64,000 bases of DNA from the NCBI RefSeq assembly GCF_001758225.1, contig NZ_MAST01000001.1:62001-126000 (forward strand). Direction: 5' to 3'. Numbering within the stretch: position 1 is the stretch's first letter; every line of letters starts with the position of its first letter. This DNA comes from Humibacillus sp. DSM 29435 (GTDB lineage: Bacteria; Actinomycetota; Actinomycetes; Actinomycetales; Dermatophilaceae). The notes beneath the pieces are model-generated. The model was not told the DNA's origin, made no database searches, and saw only the letters and a list, made by a program, of their open reading frames with translations. The position numbers and the translations under genes were made by a program. This document shows positions 47,502 to 58,749 of the stretch, one piece after another.

Positions 47502-48982
47502 ATGACACGCCCCAGCCCCGGATACGCCATCACCATGCGTGTCGCTGCCCCCGCCGGGTTCAGCGCGACGTCAGAACTCGCGGCCGCCGCCGCCTCCGCC
47601 GGGGCTGAGATCACCGCCCTCGACATCGTCGAGTCGACCCATCAGGACGTCGTGGTCGACATCACCGCCAACACCGAGGACGAAGCCCACGCCGCTCGCG
47701 TGAGCGCTGCTGTCGACGCCCTCGAGGGCGTCACCGTGCGCAAGGTCAGCGACCGCACCTTCCTGATGCACCTCGGCGGCAAGCTGTCGGTCGAGTCGAA
47801 GGTCGAGCTGCGCAACCGCGACGACCTCTCCCGCGCCTACACCCCCGGTGTGGCCCGGGTCTGCCTGGCGATCGCCGCGAACCCGGCCGACGCCCGTCGG
47901 CTCACGATCAAGCGCAACACCGTGGCCGTCGTCACCGACGGCACCGCTGTGCTCGGCCTCGGTGACATCGGCCCCGCAGCCGCCATGCCGGTGATGGAGG
48001 GCAAGGCGGCCCTGTTCAAGCGCTTCGCCGATGTCGACGCCTGGCCCGTGTGCCTCGACACCAAGGACACCGAAGAGATCATCATGATCGTCAAGGCCAT
48101 GGCCCCGGTCTACGGCGGCATCAACCTCGAGGACATCTCGGCCCCCCGCTGCTTCGAGATCGAGCGCCGACTGCGTGAAGAGCTCGACATCCCCGTCTTC
48201 CACGACGACCAGCACGGCACCGCCATCGTCGTGCTCTCGGCCCTGATCAACGCCCTTCGAGTCGTGGGCAAGAACATCACCGACACCAAGATCGTCATCA
48301 GCGGCGCGGGCGCCGCGGGCAGCGCGATCGCTCGCCTCCTGCACGCCCAGGGCGCCGAGAACATCATCGCGTGCGGCCGCAACGGCTCGCTCCACGCCGG
48401 CGAGACCTACACCGACGAGCACCGCCAGTGGCTCGCCGAGAACACCAACCCCGACAACGTCAAGGGCACCCTGCACGAGGTGCTCGTCGGTGCCGACGTC
48501 TTCATCGGAGTCTCGGGGCCGAACATCCTGCAGGCTGAGCACATCGCCACCATGGCGCCCGACGCCATCGTGTTCGCCCTGGCCAACCCCACGCCCGAGA
48601 TCCACCCGCTGGATGCCGCCAAGCACGCGACCGTCGTGGCCACCGGTCGCAGCGACTTCCCGAACCAGATCAACAACGTGCTCGCGTTCCCGGGCCTGTT
48701 CCGGGGGCTGCTCGACGCGGCCGCCTCCGACATCACCACGCCCATGCTCGTGGCCGCCGCCGAGGCCATCGCCAACTGCGTCAGCGCCGACGAGCTCAAC
48801 GCCAGCTACATCGTGCCGAGCGTGTTCGACCCCAGAGTCGCCACCTCGGTGGCTGCAGCGGTCGTCGCCTCGGCCCACGCCCACGGCCTCGCCACCGTGA
48901 GCGCCGAGGGCGACGACAGCCTCGACAGCGGCGCCATCGTCGCCGGTACCGACACCAGCACCCACAACCACGGAGACGCATC

Positions 48983-48986
<4 letters not shown>
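47502..48986 (+). CDS. NAD(P)-dependent malic enzyme with N-terminal ACT-like domain
   Basis: 494-aa enzyme decarboxylating malate to pyruvate. Residues ~8-80 form an ACT-type ligand domain ([35 protein letters not shown]). The catalytic part begins [33 protein letters not shown] and holds [67 protein letters not shown] and NAD-site [15 protein letters not shown]. The stop overlaps aceB by ATGA, so malate made by AceB can be turned to pyruvate by a coupled product. ATG 47502 has GAGAGG upstream. Confidence 0.93.
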
Positions 48987-50581
<1,595 letters not shown>

Positions 50582-50582
50582 G

Positions 50583-51869
50583 ATGGCGGATGCCGTTCTG
50601 CCCGACGACTTTCTGCGCGGGGTCGACGCCGAGCTGGGTGACACCGACGACATGCTCGAGCAGGCCTACCCCGGCGACGACGGTCGGCGCCAGCCCGTTC
50701 ACACCGTCTACGTTCCGGCCGACCGCTACACCCCCGCGCTGCCGGGGCAGTGGGGCGCTGCTGCGCTCGACCTGGTCGAGCAGCACGGCGGGCTTTCCGC
50801 CCTTGCCGCCGACCTGGGCCTGACCGGTGACGTGGCCGAGCAGGTCGCCGGCCGCGTTGACACGAAACTGCGCACGGCCCCCATCGAAGACCTGCGCCTC
50901 GACTTCGAAGACGGCTACGGCGACCGCGGCGACGCGGCCGAAGACGCCGACAGCGTCACGGCGGCCGGTGCCGTAGCCGACGCCTTGGAGGCCGGCACGA
51001 GCCCCGACTTCATCGGCATCCGCTTCAAGTGCTTCGAGGCGCCGACCCGACGCCGTGGCATCCGCACCCTCGACCTCTTCCTCGGCTCGCTGCTCGAGCG
51101 CGTGGGACAGGTGCCTGAGCAGCTCGTGCTCACCTTCCCGAAGGTGAGCACCGTCAGCCAGGTCGAGGCGATGGTCTCCGTCTGTGAGGCGCTCGAGTCG
51201 GCGCACGGTCTTGAGCGGGGTGCGCTGGGCTTCGAGATCCAGGTCGAGACGCCTCAGCTGATCCTCGGCCCCGACGGGTCGGCCCCGGTGGCCACCGCCA
51301 TCCACGTGGCCGGCGGGCGGGTCACCTCGCTGCACTACGGCACCTACGACTACAGCGCCTCGCTGCAGATCGCGGCCGAGTACCAGGCGTCAGACCATCC
51401 CGCGGCCGACCACGCCAAGACCGTCATGCAGCTAGCCGCCGCCGGCACAGGGGTGCACCTCTCCGACGGCTCGACCAACGTGCTCCCTGTCGGGTCGCCC
51501 GAGCAGGTGCGTTCGGCCTGGGCGCTGCACGCCGGTCTGGTCGAGCGCGCCCTTCGGCGTGGCTACTACCAGGGCTGGGACCTCCACTTCGGCCAGCTCC
51601 CGACGCGCTACCTCACGACCTTCGCCTTCTACCGCTCCGGGTTCGACCGGGCCGCAACGCGGCTCGCGAACTACGTGTCAAAGACCGAATCGGCCATCAT
51701 GGACGAACCGGCCACCGCCCGGGCCCTGTCCCGCTTTCTCCAGCGCGGTCACGCCTGCGGAGCGATCGACGAGTCCGAGCTGATCGCGACCACCGGTCTC
51801 GGCGCGGCCGCCATCGCCGCCCTGGCCCGACCGCACTCCGACACCGAGAGTCTGCGCGCGAGCGCCTGA
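50583..51869 (+). CDS. HpcH/HpaI aldolase-like protein (CitE superfamily, DUF6986-type)
   Basis: 428-aa protein with the CitE/malyl-CoA lyase barrel features: VYVPADRY, APIEDLRLDFEDGYGDRGDAAED (acidic metal site), IGIRFKCFEAPTRRRGIRTLDLFL, LVLTFPKVSTVSQVEAMV, LGFEIQVETPQLIL and SLHYGTYDYSAS. It follows aceB by one base. Proteins of this type accompany malate synthase in actinobacterial purine/glyoxylate clusters; the reaction has not been assigned to my knowledge. A lyase or thioesterase acting on a glyoxylate-derived malyl or related compound is inference. Confidence 0.8.
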   Translation: MADAVLPDDFLRGVDAELGDTDDMLEQAYPGDDGRRQPVHTVYVPADRYTPALPGQWGAAALDLVEQHGGLSALAADLGLTGDVAEQVAGRVDTKLRTAPIEDLRLDFEDGYGDRGDAAEDADSVTAAGAVADALEAGTSPDFIGIRFKCFEAPTRRRGIRTLDLFLGSLLERVGQVPEQLVLTFPKVSTVSQVEAMVSVCEALESAHGLERGALGFEIQVETPQLILGPDGSAPVATAIHVAGGRVTSLHYGTYDYSASLQIAAEYQASDHPAADHAKTVMQLAAAGTGVHLSDGSTNVLPVGSPEQVRSAWALHAGLVERALRRGYYQGWDLHFGQLPTRYLTTFAFYRSGFDRAATRLANYVSKTESAIMDEPATARALSRFLQRGHACGAIDESELIATTGLGAAAIAALARPHSDTESLRASA

Positions 51870-51923
51870 CTCGTCTTCCGCAGCGGGCCCCAACCGCCCC
51901 AGACCCTCATCAAGGAGCAGACC

Positions 51924-52400
51924 ATGACCACAGACCGCACCGTGCTTTCCGTCGGTGACTCCGCCCCGGAGCTCGACCTGCAGAACCAGAACGGCGAGAC
52001 GCGCTCGCTCACGCAGCTGCGCGGCAACGCGGTCATCGTCTACTTCTTCCCGAAGGCGTTCACGCCAGGCTGCACCAAGGAGGTCTGCGACTTCCGTGAC
52101 AGCCGCAGCGACCTCGAGCGAGCCGGTTACACCGTCTTCGGCGTCAGCGCCGACTCGCCAGAGACCCTGCGCGAGTTCGCCGACGCCAACGGGGTGGGGC
52201 ACGACCTGCTCTCCGACCCCGACCACGTTGCCGCGAAACGGTGGGGTGCCTTCGGAGACAAGGTCGTGGGCGGCCAGTCGATGGTCGGGCCGCTCCGCTC
52301 CACCTTCGTCATCGACGCCGACGGCGAGCTCACCTCGGTCGAGTACTCGCTCGACGCCAACACCCACGTCACGGCCCTTCGCGCCGACCTCGGAGTCTGA
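51924..52400 (+). CDS. peroxiredoxin (BCP/PrxQ type)
   Basis: 158-aa thiol peroxidase. PKAFTPGCTKEVCDFRD holds the peroxidatic C50 and the resolving C55, the five-residue spacing of atypical 2-Cys PrxQ. VFGVSADSPETLREFADANGVGHDLLSDPDHVAAKRWGAFG is the usual second half. AAGGAGCAG precedes ATG 51924. Its place between the glyoxylate genes and the uricase suggests it removes the H2O2 made by urate oxidation. Confidence 0.92.
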   Translation: MTTDRTVLSVGDSAPELDLQNQNGETRSLTQLRGNAVIVYFFPKAFTPGCTKEVCDFRDSRSDLERAGYTVFGVSADSPETLREFADANGVGHDLLSDPDHVAAKRWGAFGDKVVGGQSMVGPLRSTFVIDADGELTSVEYSLDANTHVTALRADLGV

Positions 52401-52479
52401 CCTCGCCCAGCCTGACCCACCCGCTCCAGCTCTGCTCTACCCCTGTTGACCCGGCTCCATCGCTCAAAGGAGAGCACCC

Positions 52480-54048
52480 ATGACCGAGAAGTTCACCCCG
52501 GCAGTCGCCGAGGTTCATCCTGTGGATGAGAAGCTGCCCATCCCGCAGATGATCCTCTACGGGCTGCAGCACGTGCTCAGCATGTACGCCGGCGTCGTCG
52601 CCGTTCCCCTGATCGTCGGCACCGCGCTGAAGCTGAGCGGCGCCGAGATCACCTACCTCGTCTCGGCCGGCCTGTTCATCTCGGGCCTCGCCACCCTCCT
52701 GCAGACCATCGGCGTCTGGAAGATCGGTGCCCGTCAGCCGATCGTGCAGGGCACCTCGTTCGCAGCCGTGTCGACCATCCTCGCGGTCGGTACGGCCCAG
52801 GGCGGCACCGAAGGGCTGCGCGCCGTCTTCGGCGCACTGCTCGTCGCGAGCGTCGTGGCCTTCTTCCTGGCTCCGGTGTTCACCAAGCTGCTCCGGTTCT
52901 TCCCTGAGGTCGTCACGGGCGTGGTCATCACCGTGATCGGTATCGCGCTGTTGCCGGTTGCGATCAAGTGGTCGGCCGGCGGGGCGGGAAGCAAGACCTT
53001 CGGTGACCCGAAGAACATCCTGCTCGCGGCCATCACGATGGCCATCATCGTGATCATCTACCGGTTCCTCCCCGGCTACCTCAGCCGCGTGGCGATCCTC
53101 CTGGGGCTCGTGCTGGGCACGGTCGTGGCGATCCCGTTCGGCCTGACGAACTTCGGCAAGATCACCGAAGCCTCGATCTTCCAGCTCACGACACCGTTCC
53201 ACTTCGGCATGCCCACCTTCGCCGTGGGCGCCATCGTGTCGATGTTCATCGTGATGCTCGTCATCATGACCGAGACGACCGCCGACATCCTGGCGATCGG
53301 TGAGGTCATCGACAAGCCCGCCGACCGCGACACCGTTACCAACGGTCTGCGCGCCGACATGGGCGCCACTGCGTTCGCGGCCATCTTCAACGGCTTTTCG
53401 GTCAGCGCCTTCGCCCAGAACGTGGGCCTGGTCGCCATCACCGGCATCAAGAGCCGGTTCGTGGTCGCCTGGGGCGGCGTGATCCTCGTGCTGCTGGGCC
53501 TCTTCCCGATCTTGGGCGCGCTCGTCAACCTCGTGCCGCTGCCGGTGCTCGGTGGCGCCGGTCTGGCGCTGTTCGGCACGGTCGCAGCGAGCGGCATCCG
53601 CACGTTGAGCCGGGTCGACTTCTCGGGCAACGCCAACATCGTCATCGTCGCCTACGCGCTCAGCATGGGCATCATCCCGATCGCGGTGCCGGGCTTCTAC
53701 GACAAGTTCCCCGACTGGTTCATCGTTATCTTCGACTCGGGCATCACGGCCGCCGCCGTCACCGCCGTGCTGCTCAACTACATCTTCAACATCGTCGGTC
53801 GCAAGGGCGACGTCGAGGCTCCGATCTTTGCCGAGGCGCCGGCGCCGATGTCGATCTCCGACGAAGACGAGGAGCGCCTGACCAGCGAAGGGCTCCGCAA
53901 GGGCGCCCGCCGCGACTACCACCCCGACGCCGGCCAGGGCCACCCCGGAAGCGTCTGGGAGCCGCGCCACCTCGCAGACCGCGACGCCAACCGGACCGCA
54001 ACACCCGACCAGCCATCACAACCGACAAAGGAGTCGAACAATGAGTGA
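52480..54048 (+). CDS. nucleobase:cation symporter-2 family urate/xanthine permease
   Basis: 522-aa NCS2 transporter with ~13-14 TM segments. LPIPQMILYGLQHVLSMYAGVVAVPLIVG is the N-terminal QH motif region, GARQPIVQGTSFA the substrate loop, and TETTADILAIGEVIDKPADRDTVTNGLRADMGATAFAAIFNGF the NCS2 signature with the conserved Glu. The hydrophilic C-terminus (~60 residues) is longer than in relatives. ATG 52480 follows AAAGGAGAG. It overlaps the uricase start by 8 bases, so urate is the probable substrate. Confidence 0.92.
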   Translation: MTEKFTPAVAEVHPVDEKLPIPQMILYGLQHVLSMYAGVVAVPLIVGTALKLSGAEITYLVSAGLFISGLATLLQTIGVWKIGARQPIVQGTSFAAVSTILAVGTAQGGTEGLRAVFGALLVASVVAFFLAPVFTKLLRFFPEVVTGVVITVIGIALLPVAIKWSAGGAGSKTFGDPKNILLAAITMAIIVIIYRFLPGYLSRVAILLGLVLGTVVAIPFGLTNFGKITEASIFQLTTPFHFGMPTFAVGAIVSMFIVMLVIMTETTADILAIGEVIDKPADRDTVTNGLRADMGATAFAAIFNGFSVSAFAQNVGLVAITGIKSRFVVAWGGVILVLLGLFPILGALVNLVPLPVLGGAGLALFGTVAASGIRTLSRVDFSGNANIVIVAYALSMGIIPIAVPGFYDKFPDWFIVIFDSGITAAAVTAVLLNYIFNIVGRKGDVEAPIFAEAPAPMSISDEDEERLTSEGLRKGARRDYHPDAGQGHPGSVWEPRHLADRDANRTATPDQPSQPTKESNNE

Positions 54049-54922
54049 AGTCATCCTTACGGCCAACCAGTACGGCAAGGCCGAGAACCACGTCGTGCGC
54101 ATCAACCGCGACACCGACCGGCACGAGATCAGCGACCTGCTCGTCACCTCCCAGCTGCGGGGCGACTTCCTCACCGCGCACACCGAGGGCAACAACGAGC
54201 ACGTCGTCGCGACCGACACGCAGAAGAACACCGTGTTCGCCTTCGCCAAAGACGGCATCACCTCGCCCGAGGCCTTCCTCCTGCGCCTGGGAGACCACTT
54301 CACCAGCGAGTTCGACTGGGTCACCGGTGGCCGCTGGGCCGCCGAGAAGTACGGCTGGACGCGGATCAACGACCACGACCACAGCTTCTACAAAAGCTCG
54401 CCCGAGACCCGCACCGCCGTGCTGGTGCGCGACGGCGACGACAACACCATGATCAGCGGCTTCTACGGCCTGACCGTGCTGAAGTCGACCGAGTCGGGCT
54501 TCGTCGGCTACCCGAAGGACAAGTACACGACGCTGCAGGAGGCGGAGGACCGTATCCTCGCGACCGACATCGCGACCCGGTGGCGCTACAACACCACCGA
54601 CGTCGACTTCGACGCCACCTACGAGAGCGTCAAGGATACGATGCTCACGACCTTCACCCAGGGTTACTCGAAGGCGCTGCAGCACACGATGTACCAGATG
54701 GCCGAGGCCGTCATCAGCAAGCACGACAGCATCGACGAGGTCAAGTTCAGCTGCCCGAACAAGCACCACTTCACCTCCGACCTGAGCTACGCCGGGTTGG
54801 ACAACCCCAACGAGGTGTTCTACGCCGCTGACCGGCCCTTCGGGCTGATCGAGCTCACCGTGGCGCGCAAGGGCGCGCCCGAGAAGCCGGCCCCGTGGGT
54901 CGGCATCGCCGGCTTCTGCTGA
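54041..54922 (+). CDS. uricase (urate oxidase)
   Basis: 293-aa cofactor-free oxidase converting urate to 5-hydroxyisourate and H2O2. The catalytic triad of the family is present: K13 in [12 protein letters not shown]58 in [14 protein letters not shown] and H242 in [12 protein letters not shown]. Two T-fold modules are evident, with [34 protein letters not shown] between. ATG 54041 has AAAGGAG 8 bases upstream, inside the permease end. HIU hydrolase, OHCU decarboxylase and allantoinase are not in the window. Confidence 0.95.
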   Translation: MSEVILTANQYGKAENHVVRINRDTDRHEISDLLVTSQLRGDFLTAHTEGNNEHVVATDTQKNTVFAFAKDGITSPEAFLLRLGDHFTSEFDWVTGGRWAAEKYGWTRINDHDHSFYKSSPETRTAVLVRDGDDNTMISGFYGLTVLKSTESGFVGYPKDKYTTLQEAEDRILATDIATRWRYNTTDVDFDATYESVKDTMLTTFTQGYSKALQHTMYQMAEAVISKHDSIDEVKFSCPNKHHFTSDLSYAGLDNPNEVFYAADRPFGLIELTVARKGAPEKPAPWVGIAGFC

Positions 54923-54980
54923 TCCAGCTGCAGTAGCGAAAATCCTCCACCCCCGCTCGCCAACACCACTGGGAGAACCG

Positions 54981-57716
54981 ATGACCGCCGAGACCAACAA
55001 GAACCACAGCCCCGCTCACATCGACCGGGAAGAGCTGGGGGAATGGTCTGAGTCGTTTGACCAGCTGGTGCGCGAGCGGGGGGTGAAGGGCGCCTCCGCC
55101 GTGCTACGGATGCTGGGTGAGCGCGCAGCGGTATCCGGCATCGACGGCGCCGAGCCCGTCACCACCGACTACGTCAACACCATCCCGGCCGACCAGGAGC
55201 CTGACTTCCCCGGCGACGAAGACCTCGAACGCAAGTACCGACGCCTGTTGCGTTGGAACGCCGCGGTGCTCGTGCACCGCGCTCAGCGCCCCGACATCAG
55301 CGTGGGCGGCCACATCTCGACCTATGCCGGCGCCTCGACGCTGTACGAGGTCGGCCTCAACCACTTCTTCCGCGGCCCCGACCACCCGGGTGGGGGCGAC
55401 CAGGTGTTCTTCCAGGGTCACGCCTCACCGGGCATGTACGCCCGCGCCTACCTCGAGGGCCGGTTGTCAGAGGAAGACCTCGACGGCTTCCGCCAGGAGA
55501 AGTCCAAGGCGCCGCACGCCCTGCCGAGCTACCCCCACCCGCGGATGATGCCCGACTTCTGGCAGTTCCCGACGGTGTCGATGGGCATCGGCCCGATGAA
55601 CGCCATCTACCAGGCGCAGCTCAACCGCTACCTCACGGGCCGCGGCATCAAGGACACCTCCGACCAGCACGTGTGGGCCTTCCTCGGCGACGGCGAGATG
55701 GACGAGCCCGAGTCGCGTGGCCTGCTGCAGCTGGCCGCGAACGACAAGCTCGACAACCTCACCTTCGTCATCAACTGCAACCTGCAGCGGCTCGACGGCC
55801 CGGTTCGAGGTAACGGCAAGATCGTCCAAGAGCTCGAGGGCTTCTTCCGGGGCGCCGGCTGGAACGTCGTCAAGGTGCTGTGGGGCCGCGAGTGGGACAC
55901 CCTGCTCGAGAAGGATGCCGGTCGCGACCTCGTGCGCGTCATGAACGAGACCGTCGACGGTGACTACCAGACCTACAAGGGTGAGTCAGGTGCCTACATC
56001 CGTGAGCACTTCTTCGGTCGTACCGACGCCACGGCCAAGCTCGTCGAAGACCTGACCGACGACCAGATCTGGAACCTCAAGCGCGGCGGGCACGACTACA
56101 ACAAGGTCTACGCCGCCTACCACGCGGCCACCGCGGGCAACACGACCGGCCGTCCCACCGTGGTGCTGGCCAAGACGGTCAAGGGCTACGGCCTGGGCGC
56201 GAACTTCGAGGCACGCAACGCGACCCACCAGATGAAGAAGCTCACGGCCGCTGACCTCAAGGCCTTCCGCGACCTGCTGCACATCCCGATCAGCGACGAG
56301 CAGATCGACGCCGACCCCTACAACGTGCCGTACTACAAGCCGGCCGACGACTCTCCCGAGATCCAGTACCTGCAGGAGCGTCGGCGAGTGCTCGGCGGCT
56401 ACGTGCCGTCGCGCCGCACCACGGGCACCGAGGTCACGGTGCCCGATGTGTCGGCGTTCGCCACGTCGCGCAAGGGATCGGGCAAGCAGATGGCCGCCAC
56501 CACGATGGCGTTCGTTCGCGTGCTGCGAGACCTCATGCGCGACAAGGGAGTCGGCCACCGCGTCGTGCCGATCATTCCCGACGAGGCCCGTACCTTCGGG
56601 ATGGACTCGTTCTTCCCGACGGCCAAGATCTACAACCCGGCCGGGCAGAACTACGAGGCCGTCGACCGCGCGCTGTTCCTGAAGTACACCGAGTCGACCA
56701 AGGGCCAGATTCTGCACACCGGCATCAACGAGGCCGGCTCGTTCGCCGCCTTCACCGCGGTGGGCACCTCGTACGCCACCCATGGCGAACCGTTGATCCC
56801 GGTGTACGTCTTCTACTCGATGTTCGGCTTCCAGCGCACCGGTGACGCGATGTGGGCGGCCATGGACCAGATGGCCCGCGGCTTCATCATCGGCGCCACC
56901 GCCGGTCGCACCACCCTGACCGGTGAGGGCCTGCAGCACGCCGACGGCCATTCGCCGATCCTCGCCGCCACCAACCCGGCCATGAAGATCTACGACCCGG
57001 CCTACGGGTACGAGATCGCCCACATCGTCGCGGCCGGCCTGGAGCAGATGTACGGGCCCGGCAGCAGCAGCAAGCCCGAGTCGAACGTCATGTACTACAT
57101 CACCGTCTACAACGAGCCGATGCTCCAGCCGGCCGAGCCCGACGACGCCGACATCGACGGCATCATTCGCGGGCTGCACCGGGTGGCAACGGGTTCCGGC
57201 GACGGACCGCAATGCCAGCTGATGGGCTCGGGGGTCTCGGTGCCGTGGGCGCTCGAGGCCGCGAAGCTGCTCGCCAGCGACTGGGGGGTCAGCGCCGACG
57301 TGTGGTCGGTCACCTCCTGGGCCGAGCTGCGCCGCGACGGCCTGGCCGCCGAGGAGCACAACTTCCTGCACGCCGACGGCGAACGGCGCACGGCCTACGT
57401 CACCGAGAAGCTGAAGGATGCGGTTGGCCCGGTCGTCGCGTCGACCGACTTCGCCTCTGAGGTGCCCGACCAGATCCGGCAGTTCGTGCCCAACGCCTTC
57501 GCCACGCTCGGTGCCGACGGCCACGGCTTCTCCGACACCCGCGCTGCAGCCCGTCGTTTCTTCCACATCGACGTGCACTCCATGGTGGTGCGCGCGCTGC
57601 AGCTGCTCGCCGACGACGGCAAGGTCGATGCCTCCGTCGCCCGTGAGGCGGCTGAGCGTTACCGCCTTCTCGACGTCAACGCCGGCACCACGGGAACGGC
57701 GGGCGGCGACTCCTGA
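54981..57716 (+). CDS. aceE: pyruvate dehydrogenase E1 component, homodimeric type
   Basis: 911-aa thiamine-diphosphate enzyme decarboxylating pyruvate and acetylating lipoyl-E2. [65 protein letters not shown] and the ThDP motif [43 protein letters not shown] are characteristic, with the C-terminal transketolase-like domains following (TEGL-type [13 protein letters not shown]). ATG 54981 has GGGAGAA upstream. It begins 58 bases after uricase and may be a separate unit; it takes the pyruvate that the malic enzyme and SdaA routes supply. Confidence 0.96.
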   Translation: MTAETNKNHSPAHIDREELGEWSESFDQLVRERGVKGASAVLRMLGERAAVSGIDGAEPVTTDYVNTIPADQEPDFPGDEDLERKYRRLLRWNAAVLVHRAQRPDISVGGHISTYAGASTLYEVGLNHFFRGPDHPGGGDQVFFQGHASPGMYARAYLEGRLSEEDLDGFRQEKSKAPHALPSYPHPRMMPDFWQFPTVSMGIGPMNAIYQAQLNRYLTGRGIKDTSDQHVWAFLGDGEMDEPESRGLLQLAANDKLDNLTFVINCNLQRLDGPVRGNGKIVQELEGFFRGAGWNVVKVLWGREWDTLLEKDAGRDLVRVMNETVDGDYQTYKGESGAYIREHFFGRTDATAKLVEDLTDDQIWNLKRGGHDYNKVYAAYHAATAGNTTGRPTVVLAKTVKGYGLGANFEARNATHQMKKLTAADLKAFRDLLHIPISDEQIDADPYNVPYYKPADDSPEIQYLQERRRVLGGYVPSRRTTGTEVTVPDVSAFATSRKGSGKQMAATTMAFVRVLRDLMRDKGVGHRVVPIIPDEARTFGMDSFFPTAKIYNPAGQNYEAVDRALFLKYTESTKGQILHTGINEAGSFAAFTAVGTSYATHGEPLIPVYVFYSMFGFQRTGDAMWAAMDQMARGFIIGATAGRTTLTGEGLQHADGHSPILAATNPAMKIYDPAYGYEIAHIVAAGLEQMYGPGSSSKPESNVMYYITVYNEPMLQPAEPDDADIDGIIRGLHRVATGSGDGPQCQLMGSGVSVPWALEAAKLLASDWGVSADVWSVTSWAELRRDGLAAEEHNFLHADGERRTAYVTEKLKDAVGPVVASTDFASEVPDQIRQFVPNAFATLGADGHGFSDTRAAARRFFHIDVHSMVVRALQLLADDGKVDASVAREAAERYRLLDVNAGTTGTAGGDS

Positions 57717-57770
57717 CCCGCAGACTGATCCGCCGCTTGATCCTCAGCCGGGCCTGTCTAGGGTGAGGGC

Positions 57771-58742
57771 ATGCGAGTTGTCGTCATCGGCGGAACCGGG
57801 CACATCGGTAGCTTCCTGCTTCCCCGGCTGGTCCGCGCCGGCCACGAGGTGGTCAGCATCAGCCGGGGGCAGCAAGCCGGCTACGTCGACGACGATGCGT
57901 CCGCGCAGGTGCAGCACGTCACCGTGGACCGGGTCCAGGAGGACCAGGCGGGTAGCTTCCCGACCCGGGTCGCGAAGCTGCAGGCCGATGCCGTCATCGA
58001 CCTCGTCTGCTTCACGCTCGAGTCGGCTACGGGCCTCGTCGAGGGGCTGCGCGGGCACACCGGGCACCTGGTGCACTGCGGCTCGATCTGGCGTCACGGT
58101 CCCAGCCTGAGGCTGCCGGTCACCGAGAAGAACGGCGCGCCGCCGGTCGGCGAGTACGGCATCGCGAAGGCGGCGATCGCCGCGATGCTGAAGCAGGAGT
58201 CCAGCTCTGGAGGCTTGGTGACCACGTCGCTGCACCCGGGCCACATCGTCGGGCCGGGCTGGCACCCCATCGGTCCTCTCGGCAACGTCGACCCCACGGT
58301 GTGGCAACGGCTCTCGGCCGGTCAGCCCGTTGAGACTCCCGGGATCGGCGCCGAGACCATGCATCACGTCCACGCCGACGATGTCGCCCAGGCCTTCGAG
58401 GCGGCTGTCGGCCACCGTGATGCCGCTGCCGGTGAGGACTTCGATGTCGTCGCCCCGTCCGCTCTCAACGTGCGGGGCTACCTGCAGACTGCGGCATCCT
58501 GGTTCGGTCAGAGGGTCGAGCTGAGCTCGGTCACCTGGGAGGCGTTCCGAGCCGGCACCGCGCAAGAGCACGCGGACTGCAGCTGGGAGCACCTCATGCG
58601 CAGCCATTGCCTCAGTATCGACAAGGCCCGCACCGTGCTCGGGTACACCCCGCGCTACGAGCCAGACGAGGCAGTGCTCGAGTCGGTGCGCTGGCTCATC
58701 GACCATCAGCAGCTCGAGGTCGCGAACCCGCTGACCGTCTAG
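57771..58742 (+). CDS. NAD-dependent epimerase/dehydratase family protein
   Basis: 323-aa SDR. MRVVVIGGTGHIGSFLLPRLVRAGHEVVSISRG gives the GxxGxxG fold, VIDLVCFTLES the next strands, CGSIWRHGPSL the serine region, and YGIAKAAIAAML the Y-x3-K pair. TTSLHPGHIVGPGWHPIGPLGN and HHVHADDVAQAFEAAVGH are typical of sugar-nucleotide or ketone reductases. Substrate unknown. ATG 57771 with GGGTGAGG upstream; the next gene is convergent, 8 bases away. Confidence 0.85.
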   Translation: MRVVVIGGTGHIGSFLLPRLVRAGHEVVSISRGQQAGYVDDDASAQVQHVTVDRVQEDQAGSFPTRVAKLQADAVIDLVCFTLESATGLVEGLRGHTGHLVHCGSIWRHGPSLRLPVTEKNGAPPVGEYGIAKAAIAAMLKQESSSGGLVTTSLHPGHIVGPGWHPIGPLGNVDPTVWQRLSAGQPVETPGIGAETMHHVHADDVAQAFEAAVGHRDAAAGEDFDVVAPSALNVRGYLQTAASWFGQRVELSSVTWEAFRAGTAQEHADCSWEHLMRSHCLSIDKARTVLGYTPRYEPDEAVLESVRWLIDHQQLEVANPLTV

Positions 58743-58749
58743 CCTCAGG

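Noticed and set aside
52369-53970. A 533-codon minus-strand frame antisense to the urate permease
   Set aside because: Asp/His/Gln/Arg-rich shadow without hydrophobic core; the plus-strand permease is clear.
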